A DNA stretch of 64,000 nt from DAOTTY01 sp964451095 (GTDB lineage Bacteria > Chloroflexota > Anaerolineae > Aggregatilineales > Phototrophicaceae): positions 9,895 to 73,894 of the forward strand of contig CAYVGI010000007.1 in assembly GCA_964451095.1 (NCBI GenBank). Reading direction: 5' to 3'. The position numbers and the translations under genes were made by a program. The notes below the pieces were generated by a model. That model was not told the DNA's origin. It did no database searches and saw only the letters and a program-made list of their open reading frames with translations. Shown in pieces: positions 1 through 8,372 of the stretch (its first letter is position 1; the number at the start of each line of letters is the position of its first letter).

Positions 1-1263
1 CACCATCAGCCCGGCGAAGAAGTAGCTGTTCAGCCGTTCTGCCCGCCGCAAAGACAGGGTACCGATTAGCCCGCCCACCATGACCAGCGCGGCAAGTTCC
101 AGGCGTTGCCCCACCATAAAGCCCACCATCAGCGCTAGCCCCAGTGTGCTAATGACTGCCACTTCCGGACCGAGAATTGCCACAAACAGCAGCGCCATCG
201 CCGCCGTGGGGTAGATGTATAGCTCACCCTGGCTGACGCCTACGACTCGTGCGCCCACCAAAAACAGCAGGTACAGCCCTGCCGCCAGCAGCACAAAGCG
301 CGGCTGGTCTATCAGATGGGGTGAGAAGCGTGCGATGTACAGCCCAATAACGATCATCACAATGATGCTGACCATGAACGACCGTATCACCATCTGGGCA
401 ATCGTCTGCCGTCGTTCTTCCGGCGATACCTCCAGCAAGCCCAACTGCTGTAACGCCTCGTAGTCAGTCGGCGTGATGATGTCGCCCTCTGCCACTACAA
501 TTTGCCCGGCAACGAAGGTGCGTTCCACGGGCGCGAAGTTATCTGCCGCAAGTTGGCGGGCGGTGTCGGTTTCCTGCTGGTTTACGAATGTGTTCGGGCG
601 AACCAGGTCTTCCACAATTGCCGTGATGACCGCCGCCTCCTGCTCGCTAAAGCGCACGCTCACCTGTGTGGGTAGGCGGCTGGTCACCGCCCTCAGGTCA
701 TCGTCACTATCACGGATGGAACCCTGCAACACTCGCTCCAGCACCGTCACAATCTGTTCGTCAACGGAGCGCCAGGTTTCGTCGTCCAGTTCGAGGATGT
801 TTAGCATCACCCCCTCGTTTAGGTCCAGCGCGGCGATTTGTTCCAGGTCAACCAGCTTTTGGTCTGTTGTGGCGTACACATCCCGCCGCACGTTGTTGAT
901 GAAGTCCAGGATGCGGCGGGCAAGCTGGGTTTGCTGGCGGGCGATGTCGGTTGCGGGCAGGTCGTACACAACATCAACGTTGTCGACTGCGTTCTGCCTG
1001 CCCTGTTCTGTCAAAATGGCGCTGACGTAGGTGGTTGATGGAGGTGACTGCGGCGCAACAATGTCGCGCGGGGCGGGGTCGCCCACTTGCAGGGACGCGA
1101 CAGACTGGTCGATAAACAGGGTGTTCAGGGACATCACAACGGTTGCTACCGCTGCAAACAGCAGCGCCGCACCTGCCACGCCCAACAGATGTACCACGCG
1201 CACCGTGCGCTCTGGCTCGATGTTGAACTGTTTCTCCAGTACCCCCGCAATCCACTCGGACAT
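1..1263 (-). CDS. 7TM-HD family phosphohydrolase (PgpH/YqfF-like), 3' end beyond window
   Basis: The minus frame is open from an ATG at 1263 to the window edge, giving 421 codons without a stop. The N-terminus (MSEWIAGVLEKQF) leads to a transmembrane helix near residues 25-45. A long extracytoplasmic segment follows with the character of the 7TMR-HDED domain, including VGDPAPRDIVAPQS and a later VVAEGDIITPTDYEALQQLG. From about residue 290 several closely spaced hydrophobic helices begin (the 7TM part). The catalytic HD domain would lie beyond the window. Known family members such as Listeria PgpH hydrolyse c-di-AMP at the membrane. The gene starts 4 bases after the yqeY stop, so the two probably share a transcript. 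Identification rests on domain order only, as no catalytic residue is visible. Confidence 0.8.
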   Translation of the reverse strand, partial: MSEWIAGVLEKQFNIEPERTVRVVHLLGVAGAALLFAAVATVVMSLNTLFIDQSVASLQVGDPAPRDIVAPQSPPSTTYVSAILTEQGRQNAVDNVDVVYDLPATDIARQQTQLARRILDFINNVRRDVYATTDQKLVDLEQIAALDLNEGVMLNILELDDETWRSVDEQIVTVLERVLQGSIRDSDDDLRAVTSRLPTQVSVRFSEQEAAVITAIVEDLVRPNTFVNQQETDTARQLAADNFAPVERTFVAGQIVVAEGDIITPTDYEALQQLGLLEVSPEERRQTIAQMVIRSFMVSIIVMIVIGLYIARFSPHLIDQPRFVLLAAGLYLLFLVGARVVGVSQGELYIYPTAAMALLFVAILGPEVAVISTLGLALMVGFMVGQRLELAALVMVGGLIGTLSLRRAERLNSYFFAGLMV

Positions 1264-1267
1264 CGCG

Positions 1268-1717
1268 CTAGCCTTGCAGCAGGTCGCGCACGACTTCGTT
1301 TACCATTTTGCCGTCTGCTTTGCCCTTCACCTGGGGCATTACCACGCCCATCACCTTACCCATATCCTTGGGTGTTTCTGCACCGGTTTTCGCAATTGCG
1401 TCCTTCACAATCGCTTCGACCTCGTCGCGGCTCATCTGCGCGGGCAGGAACTGCTCAATTATCGCGAGCTCCTCGCGCTCCTGCTCAATCAGGTCGTCGC
1501 GCCCCGCCTCTTCCAGCTCCGTGATGGTGTCGCGGCGCTTCTTCACTTCCTTCAGCAAAATGTCCATCGCCTCGTCGCCGCTCAGTTCTTTCTGGTCGTC
1601 CACTTCCACCTGCTTGATCGCGTTTAACGTCATGCGGATGGTGTTGCGGGCGACGGCGTTTTTGTCCTTCATCGCCTGCTTCAGGGCAGCATTCATCGGC
1701 TCTCTTGGGTCTGTCAT
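1268..1717 (-). CDS. yqeY: GatB/YqeY domain-containing protein
   Basis: This 149-residue protein is typical for the YqeY family in length and sequence: an N-terminal helical part (LKQAMKDKNAVARNTIRM) and the conserved C-terminal run with LPAQMSRDEVEAIVKDAI, MGKVMGVVMPQVKGKADGK and a final VVRDLL. The family resembles the tRNA-binding tail of the GatB amidotransferase subunit; its cellular role is not settled, although a link to tRNA or translation is usual. There is no signal peptide, so it is cytoplasmic. It lies 4 bases upstream of the 7TM-HD gene and is probably cotranscribed with it. The 106 bases upstream (1718-1823) hold only its leader and the end of the next gene; no clear promoter was seen. 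Confidence 0.93.
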   Translation of the reverse strand: MTDPREPMNAALKQAMKDKNAVARNTIRMTLNAIKQVEVDDQKELSGDEAMDILLKEVKKRRDTITELEEAGRDDLIEQEREELAIIEQFLPAQMSRDEVEAIVKDAIAKTGAETPKDMGKVMGVVMPQVKGKADGKMVNEVVRDLLQG

Positions 1718-1823
1718 AGTTTGTCCTTCGCTCGTGGGGTATGTGGATGCTCAGCAGTCAAAGGCAACGTCCCGCTGCGGCTATTATACCGGATGTTCGC
1801 CGGATATTGAGGTTCAATACGGG

Positions 1824-2594
1824 TTAGGTTGTGTCATCACTGCCCAGCACCACCACATTATCAAACGTGACGGTAAGCTGCCCCGGCGCAAATGGGCTGA
1901 CGATGACACCCAGCTTGCCATACGGAATGTTATCGTCTGTGAGGGTGGTTAGCATCGCGCCGTCAATGCACTCGCCGCCTGTGAATGTGCTGGTGCCGTC
2001 CGGGTTATCGGGGATGCACACGGGCAGTTGCTCCCCGTTTACATAGAACTGAAAGTCCGCGCCTTGTGCCGTCACGCGCACGGCATTTGCCGCGCCGATG
2101 CCCTGCGCAATAGCGTCGCTTTCGATCCACGTACTCAGCTCGCGCAGGGGCACACCGGGTAGCTGCCGCCACACGGAGTAGAAGCCATCGCTGCTGATGA
2201 GGAACAGATAGTAGGTTTCTTCGTCGAGTTGGCGGAAGACCACGCCGAAGCTGTTATCGACCGGACCCTCGTTGGCGGTTGCCTGTACGCGATAGTCAAA
2301 GTCCTGGAACAGGTAGCGGTTGGTGGCGCGTAGTGCCTCCGGGTTTGCCTCAGCGATGAACACCACCTCTTCGATGGTCAGGCTGAGCGCTTCGTCGCTG
2401 ATGTCCGTGATGTAACCGCGCCGATCTTGTTGTGACCAGTCTTCTAGCAGTGCGCCGTTACCGAAGGTTGTCGCGTAGAGCACAGGGGCATTGCCGGGCA
2501 CGACGAAGCGCAGTGCATCTGTGCTACCGCGCAGCCACCATACCACCCCCAGCAGCACGACAGACCCCAGCAAGAACATGACACGTCGCATCAA
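1824..2594 (-). CDS. Membrane-anchored protein with LamG/concanavalin-like domain
   Basis: The 256-residue protein starts with a signal anchor (MMRRVMFLLGSVVLLGVVWW), and the rest is predicted outside the cytoplasm. Residues about 40-250 alternate beta strands in the manner of a concanavalin/LamG jelly roll: YRVQATANEGPVDNSFGVVF, YYLFLISSDGFYSVWR, FQFYVNGEQL, GKLGVIVSPFAPGQLTVTFD. This pattern is common in Chloroflexota exported proteins of unknown function and suggests ligand or glycan binding rather than catalysis. It is the last gene of the long minus-strand operon, 83 bases after A1, and may be cotranscribed with the membrane-protein array. Function unknown. Confidence 0.7.
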   Translation of the reverse strand: MMRRVMFLLGSVVLLGVVWWLRGSTDALRFVVPGNAPVLYATTFGNGALLEDWSQQDRRGYITDISDEALSLTIEEVVFIAEANPEALRATNRYLFQDFDYRVQATANEGPVDNSFGVVFRQLDEETYYLFLISSDGFYSVWRQLPGVPLRELSTWIESDAIAQGIGAANAVRVTAQGADFQFYVNGEQLPVCIPDNPDGTSTFTGGECIDGAMLTTLTDDNIPYGKLGVIVSPFAPGQLTVTFDNVVVLGSDDTT

Positions 2595-2677
2595 CGGCTC
2601 GCCCTCTTGTAACGGATAGGATCACACGCGGCGGCATTGTAGCACGCGAGCATGGCAGCGTAAACGCGGTGTGCGGT

Positions 2678-3589
2678 TCATGCATCTGTTGGTGGTGGGC
2701 GGAGGATGAGGGCGGGTAGTTCGAGTTCGTGTTTTTCTCCTAACGCATTTTGAAACAAAACCCACACGGATGCTGGGATCAATGTACACAATAGCGTCGG
2801 TTGCAGACTGATCAACAGGGTGGATAGGATTCCAAGGAATCCGAGGGTTATGATCCCGGTGATAAGGATTGTGCTTACCAGCCGTAGCCATACCACGCCA
2901 ATGTTGCGGTGGCGGGCGGCGCACAATGCGCCCAAGCTTGACAAATACTTAAAGCGCCACAGCGGTTCGTAGATCATCATCGCATAGGCGACGCCGACTA
3001 CAACAAGCGTGTTGTACACGACAGCCACGGCGAGCACGTACACATCGATATGCAATGGATAGGTGAGCTGTGATATGAACTGGAGCAGTGCAGCGACGAT
3101 TGCCAAAATGGTGACCAGTACACAGCACAGAAGGCGCAAATACCACATCACCACGAACACACGCCACGCTTGCACCCGCGCCAACGTCAGGCGTGTTATT
3201 GCGTATATATCCGGCTTAATGGTCGTAATCCGCATAAGGTCGAATTTGCCGTCTGTGTTTCTATCGCCACGGACGGCATTTACTGCGTAGAACACGGTGA
3301 CAAAGTCCACGATGGGGAAGATCAATATGCTGATGAAAAGGGCGACCCGGGCGTAACCCACAGCAAGCGTAAGCAGTTCGTCGAGTTTCGGAACGGTCGT
3401 TGCGCCAGCAAGCCCGATTAGCACTGCCAGCCCACCAAACAGCAGCGTGGCAAGAATCCACAGCGTTTTATTGCTGTAGCGCACCAAACCTTCGGGTGTG
3501 CGCCCGCCGGGAACACTACGCAGCGCATACGACAGCAGCGGGTGGTTCGGGTCGAAATCTTTGAACGGACTTGTACTTTTGATAAACAT
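2678..3589 (-). CDS. Array A member 1: ABC-2-permease-like polytopic membrane protein
   Basis: This 303-residue protein has about six hydrophobic segments. It shares three signatures with its neighbours: an N-terminal NHPLLS (15-20) followed by GGRTPEGLVRYS; a cytoplasmic-loop motif AVNAVRGDRN...KFDLMRITT ending near 123, then LARVQAWRVFV; and EPLWRFKYLSSLGAL (208-222). Loops of the kind ER...DLL..TP and (L/A)G...S..R are typical of ABC-2-type permeases, which is the basis of the call; no family match is certain. It is the last of six array genes and follows A2 by 6 bases. The first half is nearly identical at DNA level to A2 over one block, which points to recent duplication or gene conversion. 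Substrate unknown; no ATPase is nearby. Confidence 0.75.
   Translation of the reverse strand: MFIKSTSPFKDFDPNHPLLSYALRSVPGGRTPEGLVRYSNKTLWILATLLFGGLAVLIGLAGATTVPKLDELLTLAVGYARVALFISILIFPIVDFVTVFYAVNAVRGDRNTDGKFDLMRITTIKPDIYAITRLTLARVQAWRVFVVMWYLRLLCCVLVTILAIVAALLQFISQLTYPLHIDVYVLAVAVVYNTLVVVGVAYAMMIYEPLWRFKYLSSLGALCAARHRNIGVVWLRLVSTILITGIITLGFLGILSTLLISLQPTLLCTLIPASVWVLFQNALGEKHELELPALILRPPPTDA
3431..3544 (-). repeat. DNA block shared by A1 and A2 (second copy 4385-4498)
   Basis: Aligned by eye, 3431-3544 and 4385-4498 are about 114 bases long and differ at about eight positions, with a perfectly shared 37-base run (3481-3517 and 4435-4471). The block encodes the end of the first membrane helix and the HPLL..GGRTPEGLV segment. 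The rest of the two genes is clearly more diverged, so this is a patch of recent duplication or gene conversion. Confidence 0.8.
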
Positions 3590-3595
3590 AGCGGG

Positions 3596-4543
3596 CTACG
3601 TGTCCATGCGCTGGAAAATATGTTGGTGCAGTTCCCGTTCGCGCCGTATATTCACGCCCTGCAGCAGTGACCTCACCCAAATGGGGAGAAGTGCATACCC
3701 CAAGATGCTGAACGCCCATGTGAAGGTATAAACATCAGCACTGCCATATAGCGCGTCAAACATCAGGGATTGCACAAATCCCCCTACCCACATGCCAATC
3801 AGCGTTATAGCAAGGAACAACACGCCGCCTAGGATTGTCACCGATACCATCTCAACCACGGTCCATAACCATGCTGTGAAGGGATTGCGAAAACGAACCG
3901 CAAATGATGCCCCCAGCGTTGAGAAGTACCGGAAGCGCCACAGCGGTTCCCCGATGAACATCACAAAGGCAACCCCAGCACCCAACAGCACAGTGGAGAA
4001 CGCAAATAGGGCAGCCGAATCGTTCAGGTCGGGTGGGGACACGAACAAGCCGACGCCCGCAGCAGCGACCAGCAGCACACAGCACAATAGGCGCAGTTGC
4101 CACATGAGCACAAACACCCGCCACGCCTGCACCCGGGCGAGTGCGACCCGTGCTGATGCATATGTTGCTGGGGGGACGGGGGTGATGCGCAGCAGGTCAA
4201 ATTTGACCTCGCGGTCTATGTCGCTGCGGATGCTGTTCACCGCGTAGAATACAGTGACAAAGTCCACGATGGGGAATGCAAACAGGCTGATTAGCGTGGC
4301 GAATATACTGTATGCGATGCCAACGGAAAGCAGCCCATCCAATGTACTGCCCGACGCAATAGCGACCAGGAGCAGAGCGAACAACCCACCAAACAGCAGC
4401 GCCGCAAGAATCCACAGCGCTTTGTTGCTGTAGTGCACCAAACCTTCGGGTGTGCGCCCGCCGGGAACACTGTGCAGCGCATATGACAGCAGCGGGTGTG
4501 TATGATCAAAGTCGTTGAAGGGACTGAACCGAGAAGTGAGCAT
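3596..4543 (-). CDS. Array A member 2: ABC-2-permease-like polytopic membrane protein
   Basis: The protein has 315 residues and about six hydrophobic segments, with the same architecture as A1 and A3. Visible signatures are HTHPLLSYALHSVPGGRTPE at residues 14-33, then AVNSIRSDIDREVKFDLLRI in the loop after the second helix pair, LARVQAWRVFVLMWQLRLLC, and GEPLWRFRYFSTLGASFAVR in the second half. The C-terminus (LLQGVNIRRERELHQHIFQR) is charged and cytoplasmic in character. The genes on either side are 6 bases away, exactly the same spacing as at the A1/A2 and A3/A4 junctions, as expected from tandem duplication of a unit including its junction. Inferred role: subunit of a transport or membrane-remodelling complex; substrate unknown. 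Confidence 0.75.
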   Translation of the reverse strand: MLTSRFSPFNDFDHTHPLLSYALHSVPGGRTPEGLVHYSNKALWILAALLFGGLFALLLVAIASGSTLDGLLSVGIAYSIFATLISLFAFPIVDFVTVFYAVNSIRSDIDREVKFDLLRITPVPPATYASARVALARVQAWRVFVLMWQLRLLCCVLLVAAAGVGLFVSPPDLNDSAALFAFSTVLLGAGVAFVMFIGEPLWRFRYFSTLGASFAVRFRNPFTAWLWTVVEMVSVTILGGVLFLAITLIGMWVGGFVQSLMFDALYGSADVYTFTWAFSILGYALLPIWVRSLLQGVNIRRERELHQHIFQRMDT

Positions 4544-4549
4544 GGCAGG

Positions 4550-5428
4550 TTAGGCGTCTTCGCCCTTCCACCGGAACAAATTGTCCACCAGCACTTGCTC
4601 GCGCCAGTCTGCCAGCCCTTTTTGCAGCGTCCACACAACGAACGGCATCGCCATGTACGGCAAAATGTTCATGTAAAAGCCCATCCAACCCACACCTACC
4701 GCCAACATCAGTTGCAACGTTCCCACTGCCAACAGCGACCCGCCCACCGCCAACCACACCGCCAAGTCGCTGCGGAAGCGTGCCGCAAAGGACGCCGCCA
4801 GGTTAGTCATCATGCGGAAGCGCCACAGCGGTTCCCAAACAAGCATGACGACAAAAATAACGGCACCAAAAATGAAGTATCCCATTGCCGGGTCTGGCGT
4901 GGAGCCACCGAATGCCAGCACTGCCCACAGCAGCACGAACCCTGCCAAAAAACAGCACAATATACGCAGTTGCCACATCAGCACAAAAAACCGCCACGCC
5001 CGCACCCGCGCTAGCGTCAGCCGGGAGGCGGCAAAAACATAGGGCGAAAGGGTTGTCGCACGCAGCAAATCAAACTTCACGTCCTGGCGCATCTCGCTGC
5101 GGATGCTGTTCACCGCGTAGAACACCGTCACAAAGTCCACGATAGGGAAGGTGAAAATGCTCACGGCGAATGCGCCAACGGTGTACAGGGCAGCGATTTG
5201 CAACGCCCATTCGTCGTCGGTGTAGCTGGGCTGGAACACCGGTTGATACAGCGCGATAGCGACAAAAAGCCCGCCGAACAACAGCCCGCCCAAAATCCAC
5301 AGGGTGCGGCGGCTATAGCGCACCAGCCCCTCCGGTGTGCGCCCACCGCGCACCTCGCGCACCACATAGCTCAGCAGCGGGTGGGTCGCATCGAAAGAAT
5401 TAAACGGGTTGACACGATCATCAAACAT
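4550..5428 (-). CDS. Array A member 3: ABC-2-permease-like polytopic membrane protein
   Basis: This 292-residue member is closest to A1 and A2. It opens with MFDDRVNPFNSFDATHPLLS and GGRTPEGLVRYSRRTLWIL, carries AVNSIRSEMRQDVKFDLLRA in the first cytoplasmic loop, then LARVRAWRFFVLMWQLRILC, and WEPLWRFRMMTNLAASFAAR later. About six hydrophobic segments are visible. The three proteins A1-A3 form a sub-group within the array. It sits 6 bases after A4. As for the others, the loop motif resembles that of ABC-2 permeases but the family is unassigned. Confidence 0.75.
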   Translation of the reverse strand: MFDDRVNPFNSFDATHPLLSYVVREVRGGRTPEGLVRYSRRTLWILGGLLFGGLFVAIALYQPVFQPSYTDDEWALQIAALYTVGAFAVSIFTFPIVDFVTVFYAVNSIRSEMRQDVKFDLLRATTLSPYVFAASRLTLARVRAWRFFVLMWQLRILCCFLAGFVLLWAVLAFGGSTPDPAMGYFIFGAVIFVVMLVWEPLWRFRMMTNLAASFAARFRSDLAVWLAVGGSLLAVGTLQLMLAVGVGWMGFYMNILPYMAMPFVVWTLQKGLADWREQVLVDNLFRWKGEDA

Positions 5429-5434
5429 AGCGTG

Positions 5435-6382
5435 TTAGTCTCGTCCTTCTTGGAACATGTACTGTTGTGCCCGCCGCAGCGCGACGTTTTCCAGCGAAAA
5501 GTAGGCACCATATATGCACAGTGTCACCAGCGCGATGCTCACCAGCGCGGCGGCATGGTCAATGGTGCTCCCCGCCAGCATGATGCCCAGAGTGCGCAAG
5601 TAGGGGGGGATGAGCAGCAATTGCGGCACGGTGAGCAGCAGCAGTACAATCATCGCGCCGCCGAACAGTGCTGCAAACAGGCTCTTAAAGCGCGTTGCCA
5701 GCGTCACACCCAACGCGGTCACCGCCCGTGACCGCCACAACGGTTCGATAGTTATCACGACCAGCACGGCGAGTATCGCCAGCGCTCGCAGGGTGCTGTT
5801 TGCCGCTGCCCCGCTCACGGTGGGCAGGTAGTTCAGCCTGCCGCCGCCCACTGCCAGCCCCACGATGTAGATGACGAGCAGCATCGCCCGCCACGCCACC
5901 AGCGCCAGCGTGAACTGCCATGTGCGCAAGCGTGCCAGCGCGTGCTGTGCATCTGCAACAGATTCGCTTGTGAGTAGTGTGACGTGCAGCATGTCGCCGA
6001 TAAGCTCGCTGCGCCCGCTAATGAGGTGATACAGCGTGATGCCGACGAACACGAAGTCCAGCGCTGGTCCTGCCAAAAGCCCCCCGATGAGCGCCCAGCG
6101 CAGCAAGCGGGACAGATCACGCATCAAAAGCGGCTCATCGAAGATAGAGTAGCCCACACCGTTGATGAGCAACGAAGCAAAGATGATGCCGAGCATAATC
6201 ACAACCAGGCTCAGCGCTGCCCCAAGCAGAATGCAAAACGTCCACAGGCTGTGGGCGAACACATTGCCGCGTGCCCGGTACCACCAGCGCATCCGCCGGG
6301 CACCGTAGGCAAACAGTGGGTTTTGTGTGCTGACGCCGCTGTGAGGCAGCAACCCGTACAGTGGGTTCAGCTTGCGGATCAT
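5435..6382 (-). CDS. Array A member 4: ABC-2-permease-like polytopic membrane protein
   Basis: The start chosen is the ATG at 6382, which overlaps the A5 stop by 4 bases (ATGA) and gives MIRKLNPLYGLLPHSGVSTQ; a longer open frame upstream to 6490 only overlaps A5. The 315-residue protein carries NPLFAYGARRMRWWYRARG near the N-terminus, a version of the loop motif in which acidic and TP residues are partly lost (SELIGDMLHVTLLTSESVAD), then LARLRTWQFTLALVAWRAML, and EPLWRSRAVTALGVTLATRF. It is more diverged than A1-A3 and resembles the second half of A5. About six hydrophobic segments. Confidence 0.73.
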   Translation of the reverse strand: MIRKLNPLYGLLPHSGVSTQNPLFAYGARRMRWWYRARGNVFAHSLWTFCILLGAALSLVVIMLGIIFASLLINGVGYSIFDEPLLMRDLSRLLRWALIGGLLAGPALDFVFVGITLYHLISGRSELIGDMLHVTLLTSESVADAQHALARLRTWQFTLALVAWRAMLLVIYIVGLAVGGGRLNYLPTVSGAAANSTLRALAILAVLVVITIEPLWRSRAVTALGVTLATRFKSLFAALFGGAMIVLLLLTVPQLLLIPPYLRTLGIMLAGSTIDHAAALVSIALVTLCIYGAYFSLENVALRRAQQYMFQEGRD

Positions 6383-8283
6383 CGCTTGTTCAGGCGGCGG
6401 GCAAAGCGCCGCGCATCCGCCAGCGCTATTTGCTCCACGGCGAGCAGGAACAAGATCAGCAGCACCGTTGCGCCCAGGACTGTTCCCCATTCGTCATAAA
6501 TGCTGCTTCCGCGGTTCCAAGCCACCAACCCGAAGAAGATTAGCCCTAAAACCTGAATCAGGAACAGCGGAAGCTCAATGCTACCGCGTGCCAATGTCCG
6601 TCTCACGCCCCGCAATCGCAGCACCAGCGCCAATGTAACCGCCGTCATTGTGCGCGTTTTGATCAGTCCCATTGCCATGATAAGCAGCAGCAGGGACACC
6701 ATCATGGGTGCCCGTTCTGTCAGGAAGATCCACCGCCAATCGGGCAATAGCCGAATGCTGTCCGTGATATACCACTCCGCAAAGTGCAAGCTGAAGTACA
6801 TCACTACCGCCAGCGACGCGAACACAACGCTTACCGTCACCACTGCCCAAGCTTGCAACCGTGCCAGCGCCCGGAATGCCTCTACCAGTTGTTTGGGGCG
6901 CAGGTTGGTGAGTGCGAGTAAGTCGTCGTCCACCCGCACCGGAAGGGCAGTGACCGCTCTTGCCGCCGCACCGCTCGCCGGCAAATCCAGCATTGTAACC
7001 ATGATAAGACCCACCAAAACCGCCCACCACGCTCCCTGCTCCATAAGTCCCACGAGTGCGTCAGCATCACTCATCGCGTCTGCGCTTGCCCACGCAAGCG
7101 CGACGTATCCCACAGCGCTTACCAACAGCACCGCAAAGCTCGTCCACGCTGCGAGCAGCCACCAGCGCAGAACGGGACTCCTGTCGGACTGCCACCAGCC
7201 AACCTGCCGCACATGGAAATTGAACAGGGGGTTGCCGGGTTGGATGCCACTGTGAGGCAACCACCACCGCAGCCCATTCCACCAGGGGTAACCATCGGGG
7301 CGCGGGGGCGCTACCCACCGCTCCTGGATGGTGCTGGTGCGACGCAGTGCCCAGCGCAACCCCCCGGCTCGGATTAGGCGGAAGCTGTGATAGACAAACG
7401 CCGCCTCCAGTGTGAAGCCGCCCACAATGACGAGGATAACGAACATCTCGGCGGAGTTGCCGTAGCCCACAATGTTGTAGAGTCGGTCTGTCGTCCATAC
7501 GAGCAACCAGATGCCGCCAGCAGCAAGCGCCGCCATCAGTATCCACACCAGCACCATCATCAAGAATGCCAGCGTGATGGCGGTGACAAACCGCTGCACC
7601 TGGGCGCTCACCCCCATCGCAATTGCCGTAGTTGCCTGCAAGCGCCACAGCGGTTCCAGGATGAAAACTGCGCCCAAGAGCATGCACAGCAGGACGAAAT
7701 AGGTCGTTTGCATCGGGTATTCCACAATGTCGTACCACATCCGCAACAGTGACTCATCCTGTAGCACGGGTTGTACGAAGAATCCGTTCAGAAGTATCGC
7801 CAGCACAACGGCAACGCGTGTGCCGATGACAATCATCGTCATCCGCCACAGGCGCAGCATAGACGCGCCATGGAGTGCAGTAAGCACAGACTGCCCGCTT
7901 AACGGTGTTAACTGCACCAGATCCCACCGTAGGGCGTTGCGCTCCCCGTTGATGCTGTTAACCGTGAGCGCCATAATGGCAAAGTCCAGCAGGTAGCTTA
8001 GCGCGATGCTGATGCCGCCACTCCACAGCAGCAGCGTCCAGTTGCCGTCCGTTAACTGGTAAATGCTGCGGAAGGCGGTTGCATTGGTGCTGTACACGGC
8101 GTAGCGTGCCACCAGGAAGAAAACCCAACTGATGAGTAGCAGCAGCACTGTCCATACAACCACCTCCGCGCCGTAGCGAGATAGTGTGCGCCCGTTGCGC
8201 CACCAGCGCAGCCGCCGCATGTTGATTTGGAAGATGGGATGGGGTATGGGGGTGGGGGAGAGCATCAACCACTGATGCAGCAC
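6379..8283 (-). CDS. Array A member 5: double-length fused ABC-2-permease-like membrane protein
   Basis: This gene encodes 634 residues, twice the family length. The start is a GTG at 8283 with an AAGGAG ribosome site 9 bases upstream. Two modules are visible. Module one has HPIFQINMRRLRWWRNGRT (15-33), NSINGERNALRWDLVQLTPL and EPLWRLQATTAIAMGVSAQ. Module two restarts with GNPLFNFHVRQVGWWQSDR from residue 350, has a degenerate loop ALPVRVDDDLLALTNLRP, LARLQAWAVVTVSVV and MTAVTLALVLRLRGVRR. The modules are offset by about 336 residues. Full ABC exporters often have two permease halves, so the fusion fits a complex that works with two modules. Translationally coupled to A4 by ATGA. Confidence 0.78.
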   Translation of the reverse strand: MLHQWLMLSPTPIPHPIFQINMRRLRWWRNGRTLSRYGAEVVVWTVLLLLISWVFFLVARYAVYSTNATAFRSIYQLTDGNWTLLLWSGGISIALSYLLDFAIMALTVNSINGERNALRWDLVQLTPLSGQSVLTALHGASMLRLWRMTMIVIGTRVAVVLAILLNGFFVQPVLQDESLLRMWYDIVEYPMQTTYFVLLCMLLGAVFILEPLWRLQATTAIAMGVSAQVQRFVTAITLAFLMMVLVWILMAALAAGGIWLLVWTTDRLYNIVGYGNSAEMFVILVIVGGFTLEAAFVYHSFRLIRAGGLRWALRRTSTIQERWVAPPRPDGYPWWNGLRWWLPHSGIQPGNPLFNFHVRQVGWWQSDRSPVLRWWLLAAWTSFAVLLVSAVGYVALAWASADAMSDADALVGLMEQGAWWAVLVGLIMVTMLDLPASGAAARAVTALPVRVDDDLLALTNLRPKQLVEAFRALARLQAWAVVTVSVVFASLAVVMYFSLHFAEWYITDSIRLLPDWRWIFLTERAPMMVSLLLLIMAMGLIKTRTMTAVTLALVLRLRGVRRTLARGSIELPLFLIQVLGLIFFGLVAWNRGSSIYDEWGTVLGATVLLILFLLAVEQIALADARRFARRLNKR

Positions 8284-8372
8284 GAGATGTCGCTCCTTAA
8301 TTGTGCCTTATGGTTTGATCGTACCAGAAAATATCCCCTGACGATGTAAACATCGGAAAAAGTTTGTTGTGG

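Noticed and set aside
1308..1952. Plus-strand open frame of 214 codons opposite yqeY
   Set aside because: It is antisense to a clear YqeY gene and has no family pattern or ribosome site.
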